A DNA stretch of 64,000 nucleotides from Siphonodentalium dalli (GCA_032622095.1 CP136063.1:91925980-91989979); one strand, 5' to 3'. Positions 1-11,525 are shown, counted from the first letter of the stretch. Notes: generated by a model not told the origin, from the letters alone. Program-made: numbers and translations.

Positions 1-585
1 AGGGGTGTTCGGGGCCATCATTAGTAGGTGTTAATTAAAGTATTTTTCTGTTCAGCGAAGGTTACATCCAAACATAAGGCTAGGCATATTCGCGCTTATT
101 GCGGTATCTGTAACGTGGACTGTCCGAGATATATTTTTGGAATTTGTTGGACTGAAGTTGACTGCAATGATTCCGTAATCAGGCATGAAATACATTATAT
201 TGCATATACCTCATGCGCATATATATCATGGGAATCTAGTGGTAGCTAGTAGGGTCAATTATTTCAAGATAAGTTTTGAATATGAAATCGTTTGGGGCTT
301 CTGTTATTTCAGACGGAATATCATCCCAGGATTTTGTGGTTCAGGGTAAAACTACTTGTAATGTTGTAATGCTCAGTTTTACTGAAATCTATCTTAAATC
401 TCTCGGGGTTGCTGGAATCATACTTGGATATATCAACTACAATGGACTGTTAAATATTCATGAGGTCAATTGGGGCCTCCCGATTTATAATTTGATACAT
501 AGTTTGTGCAGTTCGCGCCCTTTTCTCAGCGGGATCAGCCGACTTCCTGTATGATTATTCAGCCTGTTCTCCTGAAAATAATCTC
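1..585. other. No recognisable gene
   Basis: Only short open frames are present on either strand and none resembles a family I know. No repeat shared with the rest of the window was seen. The region borders the inverted-repeat element that starts near 586. Confidence 0.4.
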
Positions 586-727
586 ATGTTGAACTTATTT
601 CAAAAACACAAATAAGCGCATATCGAATCTGAATACGCTGAATCGACGTGCCAGATGTACGCTCTTTATAATGTGTTTTCGCTGTGGTCCGCGCCACACA
701 GCGGAATAACGGGTAAACATCCACTGT

Positions 728-912
728 GGGCTTATTTCATAATCAAATAGGTCCAATATGAAGCTATGTGAATATTTAGGTCAAATATGAACCTATCTGC
801 ATAAGTATATGTTGGATGATTTTTTACCTGAGGCCGATCTACCAACACAGGTTCATATCGGAACTAAATATTCACATATATTCATATTGGACTTTGATTC
901 GGAAATAAGCCC
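728..912. repeat. Long imperfect hairpin (fold-back)
   Basis: Arms of roughly 65 bp face each other: both begin GGGCTTATTTC when read inward, then carry CCAATATGAA and TGTGAATATTTAG blocks, separated by a loop of about 55 bp. Pieces of the same sequence recur near 38714-38775 (GGTTCATATTGGA twice). Confidence 0.6.
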
Positions 913-1219
913 ATATCTAACTCGTGTTTAAATTCGCGCAGCAGTAATTTTCGCGCACACATCGATGCGCGAATTTAAAACTGAGCAAAAAATAGTACGA
1001 TTCCTGAGTTTATACCAAAACATAGGGAAAACAACAGGGCCAGCAATGTTGATGAGTTACATATATTACGCAATGTTAGACTGAATTGAGAATAAGGCCC
1101 ATATTTACATACGGGCAACCAACATCAAAACCAATAATCATATTAGAAGCGACAAATCATGGTAAAGTTTTTGTCGATGTTGAAATACTTGTAAACACAA
1201 CATGAAGACAAGACTTAGT

Positions 1220-1594
1220 GTACCTTCAGACGACCACGATACAATGATTACAATCGTAAGTGGAGGAATCGGGCCCGACGAGATCGTGGATAGTTTGTTC
1301 AGACGATTGCGATGTCACGTGCATTATGATATCGTAGGTTGTTCTAAAGCATGTGATTGACTACCCTACGGTCATTTCCAGCTACGATTTTTACATACAC
1401 ACGACTGCGATTACGTCGCAAGTGGAGGTAACCAAGGATACGATACGCCACGATTTCGCATCTAAAATCAAACAGCGCTTGATATTACTTTATTACCTAC
1501 GATTTTGACGTGGGCATGCGCAGTCCATATTCCGGTTACTTCCTACGACGGAAATCTTTCCACTTACGATTGTATCGTGGTCGTCTGAAGGTAC
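1220..1594. mobile_element. Short inverted-repeat element with target-site duplication
   Basis: The 375-bp element starts GTACCTTCAGACGACCACGA and ends with the complement of that sequence. The inverted ends extend about 45 bp with one small gap. It is flanked on both sides by ACTTAGT (1213-1219 and 1595-1601), a 7-bp duplication, or 8 bp if the boundary is shifted by one. A duplication of this size fits a hAT-like source but other superfamilies are not excluded. No coding sequence is present. Confidence 0.75.
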
Positions 1595-2098
1595 ACTTAG
1601 TGTTGATTTTGTTCTCAAGAAAGCTGCCTGTAAGCGTTTTTTTTTTTTTTACTTCTTTCGAGTTCATTTCAATGAGTCTACAGCTATTTCAATATCAGAA
1701 TTATCATTTGGTGCATATAAACGCACATATTTACAACAAATTGATGATGCAGTTATGTTTTACACTATTTTAATCCGTTGTGGTGGTGGTTCATTTATAA
1801 CTGAAACTGTCATCATATCCAAGACTTTTACGAAATATTTGTGTCAGTTTTGAATTCGCGCAAATTTAAAGTGCGCGAAGTCAGAACTGAGCGAAAAATA
1901 GTACTGCGAAAATTTAAATACGAGTAAGGTAGCGGACTTATATCCGTTATTCCGTTTTATGGTGCGGTCACAGTGAAAACACATTATAAAGAGCGTACAT
2001 CTGGTATGTTGATTTAGGTTCGTAATTTAGGTTCGTAATTCAGATTAATAATATACCGATATGTGCTTATTTGTGTTTTTGAAATAAGTTCAATATGG

Positions 2099-3019
2099 AT
2101 CTACATTATCAGGAAGCCATTTTTATAAATCCTTCATTTATAATTTATGTCGTCCTCTTAAAAAGTAGTTGCCGCCTTTTCATAGAGCTGATGAAGGCCA
2201 TGAATATTCAGTACAAAGACAGCGCTGAAGAGGTTTTTATATGCCCAAATGAATGCGCTGGGTTAAATTTGAAAACATCGAAATGTAGATTTAATCATGG
2301 GCTGATATTTACTAAGCTAGGGAATCAATTCGACATTAGTGATAATTAGATCATCAAAGTTGCCGTCGGTCGTGAATGCGGCCAAACTGACTTCTCCGCG
2401 ACAGCACGAGCCAATTGGTTCTACTAAATCTGAGCACGAACTTCGGTGAATTAATCTAGAGAAAACACAATGGCCGTTGGTGTGTTTCGGCATCGATCGC
2501 AACCCAAAAACTCGATTATTGTGCGATCGCTGGATGCTAATTCAATAAACGACGACCGAATGACATAATCAAGTGCTCAGAAAACGGAAAGTAGATGACT
2601 TATACACGCAGTAATAACTAATTACAATTCCACAGAGAGGCGTATGAATACATAATAACGAGCCGGCTTGTAACGCCGAATAACACGACGTATCTGTCAC
2701 CAAATTATTCTGTCATTTTCTCTTGGGACTGGATGTCGTATATTCTACGTGCACACACTGTGATTTAATTAGTGATTTGAAACGACAGGTCGAGAACTCT
2801 TCGGTATCTCAAATGCAGTTTCGTCGACACCCACAGCCATATGAGGAAATCAGACGTGATAGGAATTGAGGGATACCGAGATTCCTAGCCCAATACTTAC
2901 AATTTGTTGGCGCTGGCACGGTCGCCAAATGCAACACAGAGTTCAGTCCCCTCGCTATGCTGTGTGACCGCTGTCATCATTTCTATATTTCGTAATTAAA
3001 TCTAACATTTTTAGTTCAA
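2099..3019. other. No recognisable gene or repeat
   Basis: Frames of up to 84 codons exist but show no motif, splice context or similarity to known families. I see nothing specific here. Confidence 0.35.
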
Positions 3020-4310
3020 CTCTACTTTGTAAAGTTTGAGCTATTGTCGTGGGTTGGCGTCCGTTCGTCCGTCAACAGTTTACTTTGGCTCACCATACAG
3101 GCCGCATCCCCCATACGATCATCATCAAACTGCATATGGATCTTCGGGGTGACCCCTAGTTGGGAGTCATCGATCCCCCCCCCGAAAATCGTAAATAAAA
3201 GCATGGCTGCCAGCAGCCACTTTGGAATTCAAATTTGAATCCACTGGCACTCCCTGCAGCCCGCATTTATTGGAGAAATGGTTTGAAATTTTTTAGGATC
3301 ACCTCTAGTTGGGAACTATCGAATTTTAGCGTTTTTGAAGTAAAACATGGCCGCCGGCAGCCATCTTGAATATATTCTTTGCGTGACTAAATCGTTTGGC
3401 ACACCCTACTGACCACATCCCTCTTCTAATCGCCACTAAACATCATTTGGATATTCGGGGAGCCATCGATTCCCCCCCCCGAAATTCGCTAAAAACATGG
3501 CCGCCAGCAGCCATCTTGGATTTTACTTTTTGCATGACTAAATCATTTGGCACACATCCATCGTCCGATCGTCATCAAACTTCATACGGATCTTCGGAGT
3601 GACCTCTAGATGGGAGTAGTCGATTATTTCTGAAATTTAATAAAAATCATGACCACCAGCAGCCATCTTTGATTTAAAATTTGAATCCACCCTGCAGCCC
3701 GCGTATATCTAAGAAATGTTTTCGAAATTTACAGGCATGATTAGGATCACCTCTAGATGAGAGCTATAGAACTTGAACGATTTTCGATTAAAAACATGGC
3801 AGCCGGCAGCCGTCTTGTAATTTACTCTTTCCATGACTAAATCGTTTGGCACACCCTACAGAACACATCCTTCGTCCGATCATCACCAAACTTTATATGC
3901 ATCTGCATGGTGACCTCTAGATGTCCGAAATTCGTTGAAAATCATGACTGCCAGTGGCCATCTTGGATTTTACTCTTTGCATGACTAAATCCTTCGGCAC
4001 AACCTACAGACCACATCCCTCATCCGATCGTCAGCAAACTTCATAAGGATCTTCGGGGTGACCTCTAGATAGGAGCCGAAATTCGTTAAAAAACGTGGCT
4101 GCCAGCGACCATCTTGAATCATTCAAATCATCAGGGGAACCCTAGTTGCCACATTACTCACCCATCGTCCAAATTTCGTTTGCGTTACCTCTAGATTGAA
4201 GCTGTCCAATTCTTCCAAAAATTTTTTAAAACACATGTGCAACTATCTTGCATCTCACATTTGAATCCATCAGCCCACATTTAGTGGAGAAATGTTTGAA
4301 ATGAAATTAA
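3020..4310. repeat. Degenerate direct-repeat field
   Basis: About five to six diverged copies of a unit occur in the same orientation. Recurrent parts are CATGGCCGCCAGCAGCCATC, TGACTAAATCGTTTGGCACA, CCGATCGTCATCAAACTT and GATCTTCGGGGTGACCTCTA. Spacing varies with indels, with adjacent copies mostly 130-430 bp apart. Short C runs occur near 3174-3183 and 3472-3480. No frame is conserved between copies, so this is a repeat and not a gene array. Confidence 0.6.
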
Positions 4311-4858
4311 TTTACACAATACAATCCATTTACTGACACTTTTTACTTTCCTTCTTTATCATTCTATTGACTGCTCAGCATAATATTATTAACGGCTCCC
4401 CCAAGTTGAGCTACAGTGTGATTGACCCTTTCTTTTACTTAAGAGTTTTGTCAGTTACAATTCATTCTGGCTTTGCTTGATCTAGCCAATTTTTAAATGA
4501 ATATGGACAGTTCGGTTTCTCAAAATAACGCAGAATGAATTATAAACGACAACTTATTCTTAAATAAAACATGACAGAGTTCAGTCCAGCATAACAGGGG
4601 GATTGAACTCTGTCTTTCAGTTTGGCACGGTCTAACTTTTTAAAACAGGTTTCCACTGGCACCGTATAACATTGTAACATTGGCTATATAAGGACATTGG
4701 ACGTAATTGGATTTGAAGGATAAAGGTATCCCTTCACCTACATCGACGTCAATTCTGTTCAATTTGTTGGACTCCGTTCATAAAAATGTAGATACCACCA
4801 TACAATTACCAATAATACATTGCGTATATTATAACACTTTAGTTTTCGGCCAATGGGG
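4311..4858. other. AT-rich sequence without recognisable features
   Basis: No coding motif was seen. One weak inverted similarity (CAATTCATTCTG near 4460 with CAGAATGAATT near 4530) is too short to define an element. Confidence 0.3.
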
Positions 4859-5165
4859 TTAAAGAAGGATAATCCGAATTATCGCTTCTTAATTACAATT
4901 GCTTTGACTTCAGGGGTAAACAAATATTTGATTCGAATCGCGGAACCCATCCCTCAAATCGCAGTGTTATCAGATATCGGTTTTTGAAATCTATTATTTT
5001 TCATCACCTGGAATATTTGGCGGCCGAGCAAATATTCTACGAGTCGACCGACATACTATCGATACCACATTGCGTTGAACAAAATGTTGATATATAACAT
5101 GTTTTGGGAAATTGTATACCATATTTGACAGTGGTTAGCATTAATTTCTGGTAATTAATAGATTC
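4859..5165 (+). repeat. Family B dispersed repeat, partial
   Basis: It begins TTAAAGAAGGATAATCCGAA and continues with the CCCATCAAAGCTCAGAG-like and GATATCGGTTTTTGAAATCT-like blocks shared with copies at 21592-22048, 25255-25470, 45828-46344, 53177-53345 and 61356-61824. The right end is diverged. Confidence 0.55.
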
Positions 5166-5990
5166 CCAATAAGTATTTATGTGTATTTCTCAACTAAACT
5201 TACATATCAGCTTAGACTATGGGTTTGGTCCATTTTTTTGCATGAGTTAAGGCCCTTTTCAGCTTATATTTTACCCGATTTGACAATAGTTTGGATTCCG
5301 ATTGTTATATTCTGGGATCTTCATGAATAATAACTCTTTTTCGACTTATAATTTACCCGATTTAATGAGTTGTAGGGCAATGAAACGGGCATATTTAGCC
5401 ATGCGTCAGTGGTGCTCTTGTTTGTAAGAGTTATGCATCCTTTGTTTTCATTTTTCAAAAAGCAACGATTGTGCTATGTCACGTCTGGTACGTGGTACAA
5501 GTATTCTTCAGTTCTGATTCATTCAAGAACTATTGGTGATCATATATAATGTCATATGTTCGTTTCCTGCAGCTCTGTGTTAATCGGTAGGTCGAACACA
5601 GACAAGAGTAGCTTTGCATTCCATCAGGATATTTACTATGGGGGCATAAATAATATTATGTTACCATCATGAATAATCGAACGGTTGATAACAAGCATAT
5701 GTTCAAACAAACACCATTGAGTCGACCATATTGGTATTCATAATCTATCCGTATCAGTGTTTTATCGAGGCCTTCTTATTCTTTAGTTTCTTCGTTCATC
5801 AAAGGAATTTCTTATCAGGGCATGCGACAACGGATATCGATTAGCAGTCCACAGGGACGTGCATGGCGAGTTAGGCGACAAGGCGAGGGGTGTCACTCCA
5901 AATTAACTAACATTGGTCCAATGTTTGCACAATTCAATGTCTGAAACAGCAATTGGAAATTCCAGGCCGCAAATCATGATATTGTTTGAT
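5166..5990. other. No recognisable gene
   Basis: A short internal repetition (TATAATTTACCCGATTT-like, near 5262 and 5345) is the only structure noticed. Confidence 0.3.
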
Positions 5991-6560
5991 ACCTTACTCG
6001 TATCTGAATTATCGCAGTACTATTTTTCGCTCAGTTTTAAATTCGAGTACTTTAAATTCGCGCACATAGATGCGCGAATTCAAAACTGAGACAACTATTT
6101 TCGGAATATTTCTGTGATATTTTCGTATATCTTGGAGCTGATGACAGTTTCGGTTCTTAGCCATTGTTGCAGATAGTATGTGCATATTAAACATCATCGC
6201 GGAGGATATACCTCATATAGACAATAAATTAGTAACTATATATACATACATCATAATTTTGTGGCGACCTGGACTATTAGTATTTCTTATACAAGCATTT
6301 CAACATATCTATGTTACCGTGATTTGGCGTTTGAACTGTGAGCAATGGTCTTGGTAACGGTTAGCATACATGTATAGGCGTAATTGTCTATTCAACCGTT
6401 CATAATATATGTAAACTCAGCAACATAGCACTCTTGTATTTCATATGGAATGTAGTTTAAATCAAACTTGGGAGTCGTACTATTTTTGACTCAGTTTTAA
6501 ATTCGCACACCGATGGGTGCGCGAAAAATAGTACTGCGCGAATTTAAATACGAGTAAGGT
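5991..6560. mobile_element. Inverted-repeat element with ACCTTACTCGTAT ends
   Basis: The left end reads ACCTTACTCGTAT and the right end is its complement. Subterminal blocks GTACTATTTTTCGCTCAG and TTTAAATTCGCGCA occur inverted near both ends. Length is about 570 bp and no transposase frame is present. Fragments of the same family lie at 930-1012 and 1850-1925. Confidence 0.65.
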
Positions 6561-7396
6561 AATCGAAATTTCCAATATATTTGGTCTAAAATATGCTGTT
6601 TTTAAACCAATAGTCGAATATATGACTTACTTTCAGTAAAAGTTTAAACTGAAATTAACGTCGGTTGAAAAACCCCCAAATCATTTGGGTGTTAGGAGGG
6701 GAGATCCCATCACTAGGAAAGCTACCACTTGAGAGGTATATATTTGATCTGGTTCAACAGGTTATGTACAGTTCGGAGTCCAGCGTTAGACATCCCACTC
6801 GAATACAGAATATTTAACCAGGCTCGTAAGTCATCCAATGGAGAGACGTCGACTGTCCTGTCATAAAGGCTGACTTCTCCCCATATAGCTACAACTATAT
6901 AACATGATTTGGACTGATAGATGTCAATGAGTTATCGACGCAGATGTACATTTACGTAATGCTCAACATGTATGTGCAGGGTATAGGGGTCGGTTTGTTA
7001 GTTGGTGTTTTAATTGTTAATATTTTTGACGAGACTGATTGGCGGACCACATACATGTACCTAAATATTGAAAAAACTGGCCACTAAATATCTAATTGTA
7101 TGTAAAATAGCTGTCAGATTTCACTCTATAACGCTAGAAATAGTTCAAAGAAAGGATCGCCCAATATACTATATGTGCTAGTTTTTCCCCCAAGACACAA
7201 AAATATTCCGACGAGCGTTAAATATACATCATCATTTTCATATTAATCTATCGTAATTCTTATGTACATTAATCGTTTGTTTGTTCCTACAAGCAAAAAA
7301 CAAAACAAAACAAACAAACAAACAAGAACACTATTTATCTATTGACTAGTGTGCTATCTTCAATTTGATTGGTCGATAGCTCCACAAGATAAACCC
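6561..7396. other. No recognisable gene; short CAAA-rich simple repeat
   Basis: A run of (A)CAAA units lies near 7293-7325. Nothing else could be supported. Confidence 0.35.
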
Positions 7397-7538
7397 GTAT
7401 TGTGTGGTCAACACCGAACACCATGATATTTCTGGGAACCATACATAACCGTTCCTTATTGTGTAGCTACCTCGATTCCAGAAAAAAATTTGTGTGGTTC
7501 CCAGAAATGGCATGGTGTTCGATGTTGACTACACAATG
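7397..7538. repeat. Fold-back hairpin
   Basis: Left and right arms of about 45 bp are inverted, with shared blocks TGTGTGGTCAACACCGAACA and ATTTCTGGGAACCA. A few mismatches separate the arms. The loop is about 50 bp. Confidence 0.6.
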
Positions 7539-7810
7539 TTTCAGTTTCAATATGAGTCAAGAGTGTCATATCAGTATTTGTTAATACTTGTGACAATTCA
7601 ATTTTTTTCTTCAGTTATCTTATGGTGAAATATGTTATGGTAAAAATATCAAGCAGTACATGCATTTGAGTTTATTCTTTGTGTAGTTCAAAATGAACAG
7701 ATACTGAAATATTATGTTCCAATTTCCCTAATCAATTCTATGGGGAGAGAAGGGATATGTTGATTTGAATCAACTGTTAAGATCAATGGATCAAATCGTC
7801 ACCCCCATAT

Positions 7811-7924
7811 CTGTTCACGTAGTACGGTTTTTTACCTACCCGAAGCCAGCTGTATCCCCATGAGGCCTTCATGGGATAAATACGGCTGGTTTCGGGTAGG
7901 TAAAAACCCGTACTACGTGAACAG
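7811..7924. repeat. Near-perfect fold-back hairpin
   Basis: Arms of about 53 bp (beginning CTGTTCACGTAGTACGG, later ACCTACCCGAA and CCCATGA) meet around a 5-base loop at 7863-7869. Only a few mismatches and one small indel are seen. The dyad is strong enough to form a cruciform or a hairpin transcript. No reading frame spans it. Confidence 0.7.
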
Positions 7925-8630
7925 ACAAGGGCTAACTAATAATATCTGTCTTGGGTGTGTTTTTGATAGCTTGCTGCTAGAACAACTTTTCTGCTCTTTG
8001 AGTTTATTGACCTAAATCTCAAATATTAATTATATTTTTAACTACATCAGTGCATACGAGCTACATTAATCGGCTCGATCTTAGCATCTGATACAGCGGC
8101 CAGCACACTATACATGTAAATATTATTGAACAGCATAAGCAACTAAGCAACATCATAAATTAATGCCTAATCTTGCACGCGCATGAGATATGAAGCGTTG
8201 AGCTTGTATACGTCCGCAGTAATTGTCTAAAACATTCTATGACATCATTTCCCGCGACGCTCTCTAATCCGTACAGATTACGAACATCAAGGGCATAAAA
8301 ACAATGTCTAAGCCAGGAGTAACCCACCAGAGACATATAACATTCAATATGACCAGACGCCAATTGCAGATGAAGCCATAACTCAAGAGTTCTGAATCCA
8401 TTAAATCTTCGTGCTTTATTTTACTCGACGATGGAACACTAAAGTGTGTTAGTCATCCCGCCTGGAATTCAATGCATCGTTTGTTCTATCATTTTCGGGG
8501 CAAGTGCAACCCACAGACATATGCTGCGTAGCGCATGCTGTGACAGTAATACACATATGAAATGCATTTCTTTACTTACTATCGTCCAGCAAGGGCCATA
8601 AATGGGATCGGTATGCGTGAATAAAAACAA
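7925..8630. other. No recognisable gene
   Basis: Short frames on the minus strand (8160-8363) lack any motif. No repeat family from elsewhere in the window was recognised. Confidence 0.3.
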
Positions 8631-8687
8631 CATATGTGACCCGCCATATCAAATCCAGTCGGAAGTCGGGATTTATTTTATCCTGTG

Positions 8688-8754
8688 CCAATGCATTCTC
8701 TTATATATGCGAGTCGACCATAGGTCGCCTCGCATATATAAGAGAATGCATTGG
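8688..8754. repeat. 67-bp palindrome, copy 1
   Basis: The arms CCAATGCATTCTCTTATATA and its complement close around a short centre with TCGACC and GGTCGC. It is almost perfectly self-complementary. The palindrome recurs at 8966-9043, 19600-19672, 33129-33175 (truncated), 33220-33286 and 60185-60227 (degraded). Confidence 0.85.
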
Positions 8755-8965
8755 CCTAACAATTTTAATAATTTGTTCTTGTATTCTTTAACAATTTTAT
8801 AATTTCACCCATACAGAGCCCCAGACAAACATGAGCAGACGACACTCTTCCATGTGCTTCTATATATGTGTGGGGCTCCCTGCAGGGTAATGGATGTTTT
8901 TTTTTTTTATGTCCTAAAAATTGTAAGAAACATTTATTTAAAAAACATGATAAAAAATTGTTAAG

Positions 8966-9043
8966 CCAATGCATTCTCGGCGGATTCTCTTATATATGCG
9001 AGGCGACCTATGGTCGACTCGCATATATAAGAGAATGCATAGG
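8966..9043. repeat. Long palindrome, copy 2
   Basis: Same palindrome as 8688-8754, with an extra CGGCGGATT segment in the left arm. The right arm runs on into AGGCACAGGG, the flank also seen beside other copies. Confidence 0.8.
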
Positions 9044-9290
9044 CACAGGGTAAAAAAATCCCGACTTCCGACTGGATTTGATATGGCGGGTCACATATGG
9101 GCATCCTCGTATACTATACTAGTATGTCACAGTACATAAGGCTTTCGTTATTTGACCATATGTATGCATATGGTGGTACAGTTCTATAAGTTCATCTAGG
9201 GGTCATAACTATTCTATGGGCAGAAGAGTCTAGTCCACGTTTGCTTCGACGTAACCCAGTTTGTAATAACGGTATATAATTATAGTACCA

Positions 9291-9413
9291 CAGTAATGCC
9301 CTCTCAGTGAGAGCTTTCCGATGAATGGCAACAAGCCACATTTCCGACTAAATTCTGAAAAATTACCCATAATTATGTTGTGGTTAAGGAGTCAATTATT
9401 TAGGGCATTACTG
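9291..9413. mobile_element. Very short inverted-repeat element (123 bp)
   Basis: The ends are CAGTAATGCCCT and AGGGCATTACTG. A diverged, reverse-oriented copy of most of it lies at 44720-44801, sharing GACTCCTTAACCACA and TTACCCATAATT-type blocks. No clear target duplication was seen. Confidence 0.6.
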
Positions 9414-10037
9414 CTATATACTGCATGGACACTGGTTTACACCGAAGACTCACACCATTGCTATCTTAGCACGGTCTTTAGGTGTTAAGTACCCGCTAAT
9501 CTCAAATTACCACAAAATAAAACGCTACTATAAAATGTCGCACTTGTGACTATAACCGGCTAATTCCGTAGAAGATATTTGTTCTGAAATCCCATGAGTT
9601 GCCAACTGAAAGCAGTAATTTAATGTGAAAAACATATATACTTTTTTCACGATGTTTACATAATTTCGAAAAAATACTAACTCAGTTAGTATTTACGAGG
9701 CTTATTCCGTCGTCCTGGTAAAGTTCTCCTAATGTTGTCGATTAGAATTCGGATCAAGTGGGCATGCAAAATATAGCTGGATAATTGAAATATGGCAAGC
9801 CAATCAGGACTGTACCAGTAAATGGCTCTCCCTTTATTGAATAGCAGCAGGGCTGTGTTGAGAGTCCGTGAAATATCTGATTCGTCTGAATCTTAAATAT
9901 TGGCTGAACTGGCTCCACATGGAGTGATGGACTACGAATTTAACGTGCAGAAAATAAAAGCTGAGAAATAACTCTCACCTCCCAAGACTCAGAACATTGC
10001 TGGACCTCAACCGTCAGGTGTATATCGCACAAATTCT
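9414..10037. other. No recognisable gene
   Basis: AT-rich sequence with no supported feature. Confidence 0.3.
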
Positions 10038-10340
10038 GTGGTTGTGTCCGCAAGGACACGCGTTCACGACAGCACTCAGACAGAGAGTCAAACCATTGTC
10101 GACAGTGTATCACTAGCAACTCAGGTTGAAGAGACCATTGATTCTGTTCCAGAACCTGTATCACAGACCATCGACATATCTACTAAAATTGAGACCGTTG
10201 CTCCAAACAATTGTCAAAATCTCAAGCAGTTTGAATCTCATAAACAGAGGTTGACATTTGAATATGGCAAGTTTAACACACAATGCTTAGAGAAACGTTT
10301 ACCAAACAGTATTTCTGGATTGAAGCTGCCGGGTGGTTGA
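10038..10340 (+). CDS. Unassigned 100-codon frame, possible relic
   Basis: I do not recognise this frame. Its composition is protein-like (rich in Ser, Thr, Val, Gln and Glu, low in Cys and Trp), which sets it apart from the random frames nearby. The predicted start codon is GTG rather than ATG, so it may be an internal part of a longer broken gene. It lies just upstream of repeat family E and of the possible DIRS ORF1 fragment, so it could belong to a mobile element. No domain, signal peptide or membrane segment is visible. Confidence 0.25.
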   Translation: MVVSARTRVHDSTQTESQTIVDSVSLATQVEETIDSVPEPVSQTIDISTKIETVAPNNCQNLKQFESHKQRLTFEYGKFNTQCLEKRLPNSISGLKLPGG

Positions 10341-10549
10341 AAGACGACCTTCTATCTCATCACTGATCGTCAAATTGACGCGTCGATAAAGGCTATAACC
10401 AAATTTAAAATCCAACATTAGAAACTGCTCTACAGTTCTCGCTGTGAAGCCTTGATAAATGTAATTGTATTTAAATTGTATTTAATTGACATTGATTATG
10501 TACTCCACCTGTGTTCGTGTACTAGTTTCATATCATACTGCAACATATC

Positions 10550-10860
10550 CTCGCGGAAATACGCACATAATCGATATATAATGCGAATTAGGTGCATAAT
10601 GTGATTATTTGATTCTGAAATAAGCAGATGATGGACTCTTAACAATTTAATTTGTTTTATGTCGCGGGTCACAGCGAAAAAACTATTTAAAGAGCATACA
10701 CCTGAAAACTCGTGAGTTGACTTCTTTTTATCATTGTCCGCACATAATCTGCTTAGAATTGCTCATAATAAGTCGATAATGTGTAAACTAATTTCAGCAC
10801 ATTACCGACTCAAAATTAGGCGATTCTAAGCTGTTTATCTACCTAATAAACGTTCTACAA
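10550..10860 (-). repeat. Family E repeat, copy 1
   Basis: Read on the minus strand it carries GCGATTCTAAGCAGATTATG-like and GTACGCTCTTTAA-like blocks and ends with ATTATGTGCG. It faces a plus-strand copy at 12775-13075, so the pair could be the ends of one 2.5-kb element. A third copy is at 37935-38250. Confidence 0.6.
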
Positions 10861-11269
10861 TAAGCAAATAATATGCTGATTATTTGAAAAACAGGCTGCA
10901 TACATGAAAATTTACACACTAGTCAGTTCTTGAATTTAGAATTTATATTCCTCACTCCAAGCAGAAACATTTCCTCTTGTGTGCTTTTATTTGTATATAG
11001 CTAATTGTTTCAGTCTCACCCATTTGCAGAATGAGGTACCCAGAGGGTGAGTTTAGTGATGCTAGCCCGCTAATCTGCAATTGTCAGGCACACTATACTC
11101 AGGCTTGTGTGATATGGCCTAGCGGATATAACGACGTTAGAGCCAAACAATACATTAATTTTCTTTGTTGAATACGGGGATAAGATGCTATACATGTATA
11201 TCATGCAATTAACCATTTAACTCAACATTGTGGCTCAAATGAAGTTCACTCAGAGCGAAGACAATGTCA
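10861..11269. other. No recognisable gene
   Basis: Nothing supported was seen in this AT-rich stretch. Confidence 0.3.
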
Positions 11270-11525
11270 TTTAGCCCTTTATATACTGAATGGATTCTCC
11301 CACTCAGTCTATATTGAAACTGTTCATTATTCATTTAGAGGGGGTTTCAGGTAATAAAAGCAGACGACAGACAGAAAAACATGTACATTGTAATACACGA
11401 GCAGAATGATTCATATGCATTGGTGGGAAATGTTCAGATAATAAGTTCAACAACGCCAAACTTATTAACTGAATGTTTCCTAATGGAACTGCTCGTGAGT
11501 GATTATTTAGTATAGAAAAGGTTAT
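11270..11525. mobile_element. Family C short element
   Basis: The left end carries AGCCCTTTATATACTGAATG and the right end ATTTAGTATAGAAAAGGTT, the diverged complement. Copies or parts lie at 22861-23006, 38270-38375, 62257-62464. The element inserted at TTAA at 32979-33313 has similar outermost bases. Confidence 0.55.

Larger units (their letters stand above)
586..2098. mobile_element. Inverted-repeat element, about 1.5 kb, with nested insertions
   Basis: The left end (586-720) and right end (about 1940-2098) are inverted copies. Both carry the stretch with AACTTATTTCAAAAACACAA, then a GTACGCTCTTTATAATGTG block, then a degenerate CGGAATAACGG block. The arms are about 130-150 bp and imperfect. 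No transposase frame lies between them, so this is a non-autonomous element or two facing copies. The interior holds a hairpin (728-912), fragments of the TTAAATTCGCGCA family (930-1012, 1850-1925) and a complete element with its own target duplication (1220-1594). The same end sequence recurs at 10550-10860, 12775-13075 and 37935-38250. Confidence 0.6.
8631..9099. mobile_element. Compound inverted repeat containing two long palindromes
   Basis: The outer arms are inverted copies: CATATGTGACCCGCCATATC near 8631 and its complement ending at 9099, followed inward by CCGACTTCCGAC-type sequence. Inside each arm lies a near-perfect palindrome (8688-8754 and 8966-9043). Between them is AT-rich sequence with a poly-T run near 8898-8909. 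The sequence can therefore fold as one large stem or as a branched structure with two hairpins. Confidence 0.7.

Noticed and set aside
250-585. Minus-strand frame with protein-like composition near the window start
   Set aside because: It is broken by a stop after about 30 codons and shows no family motif.
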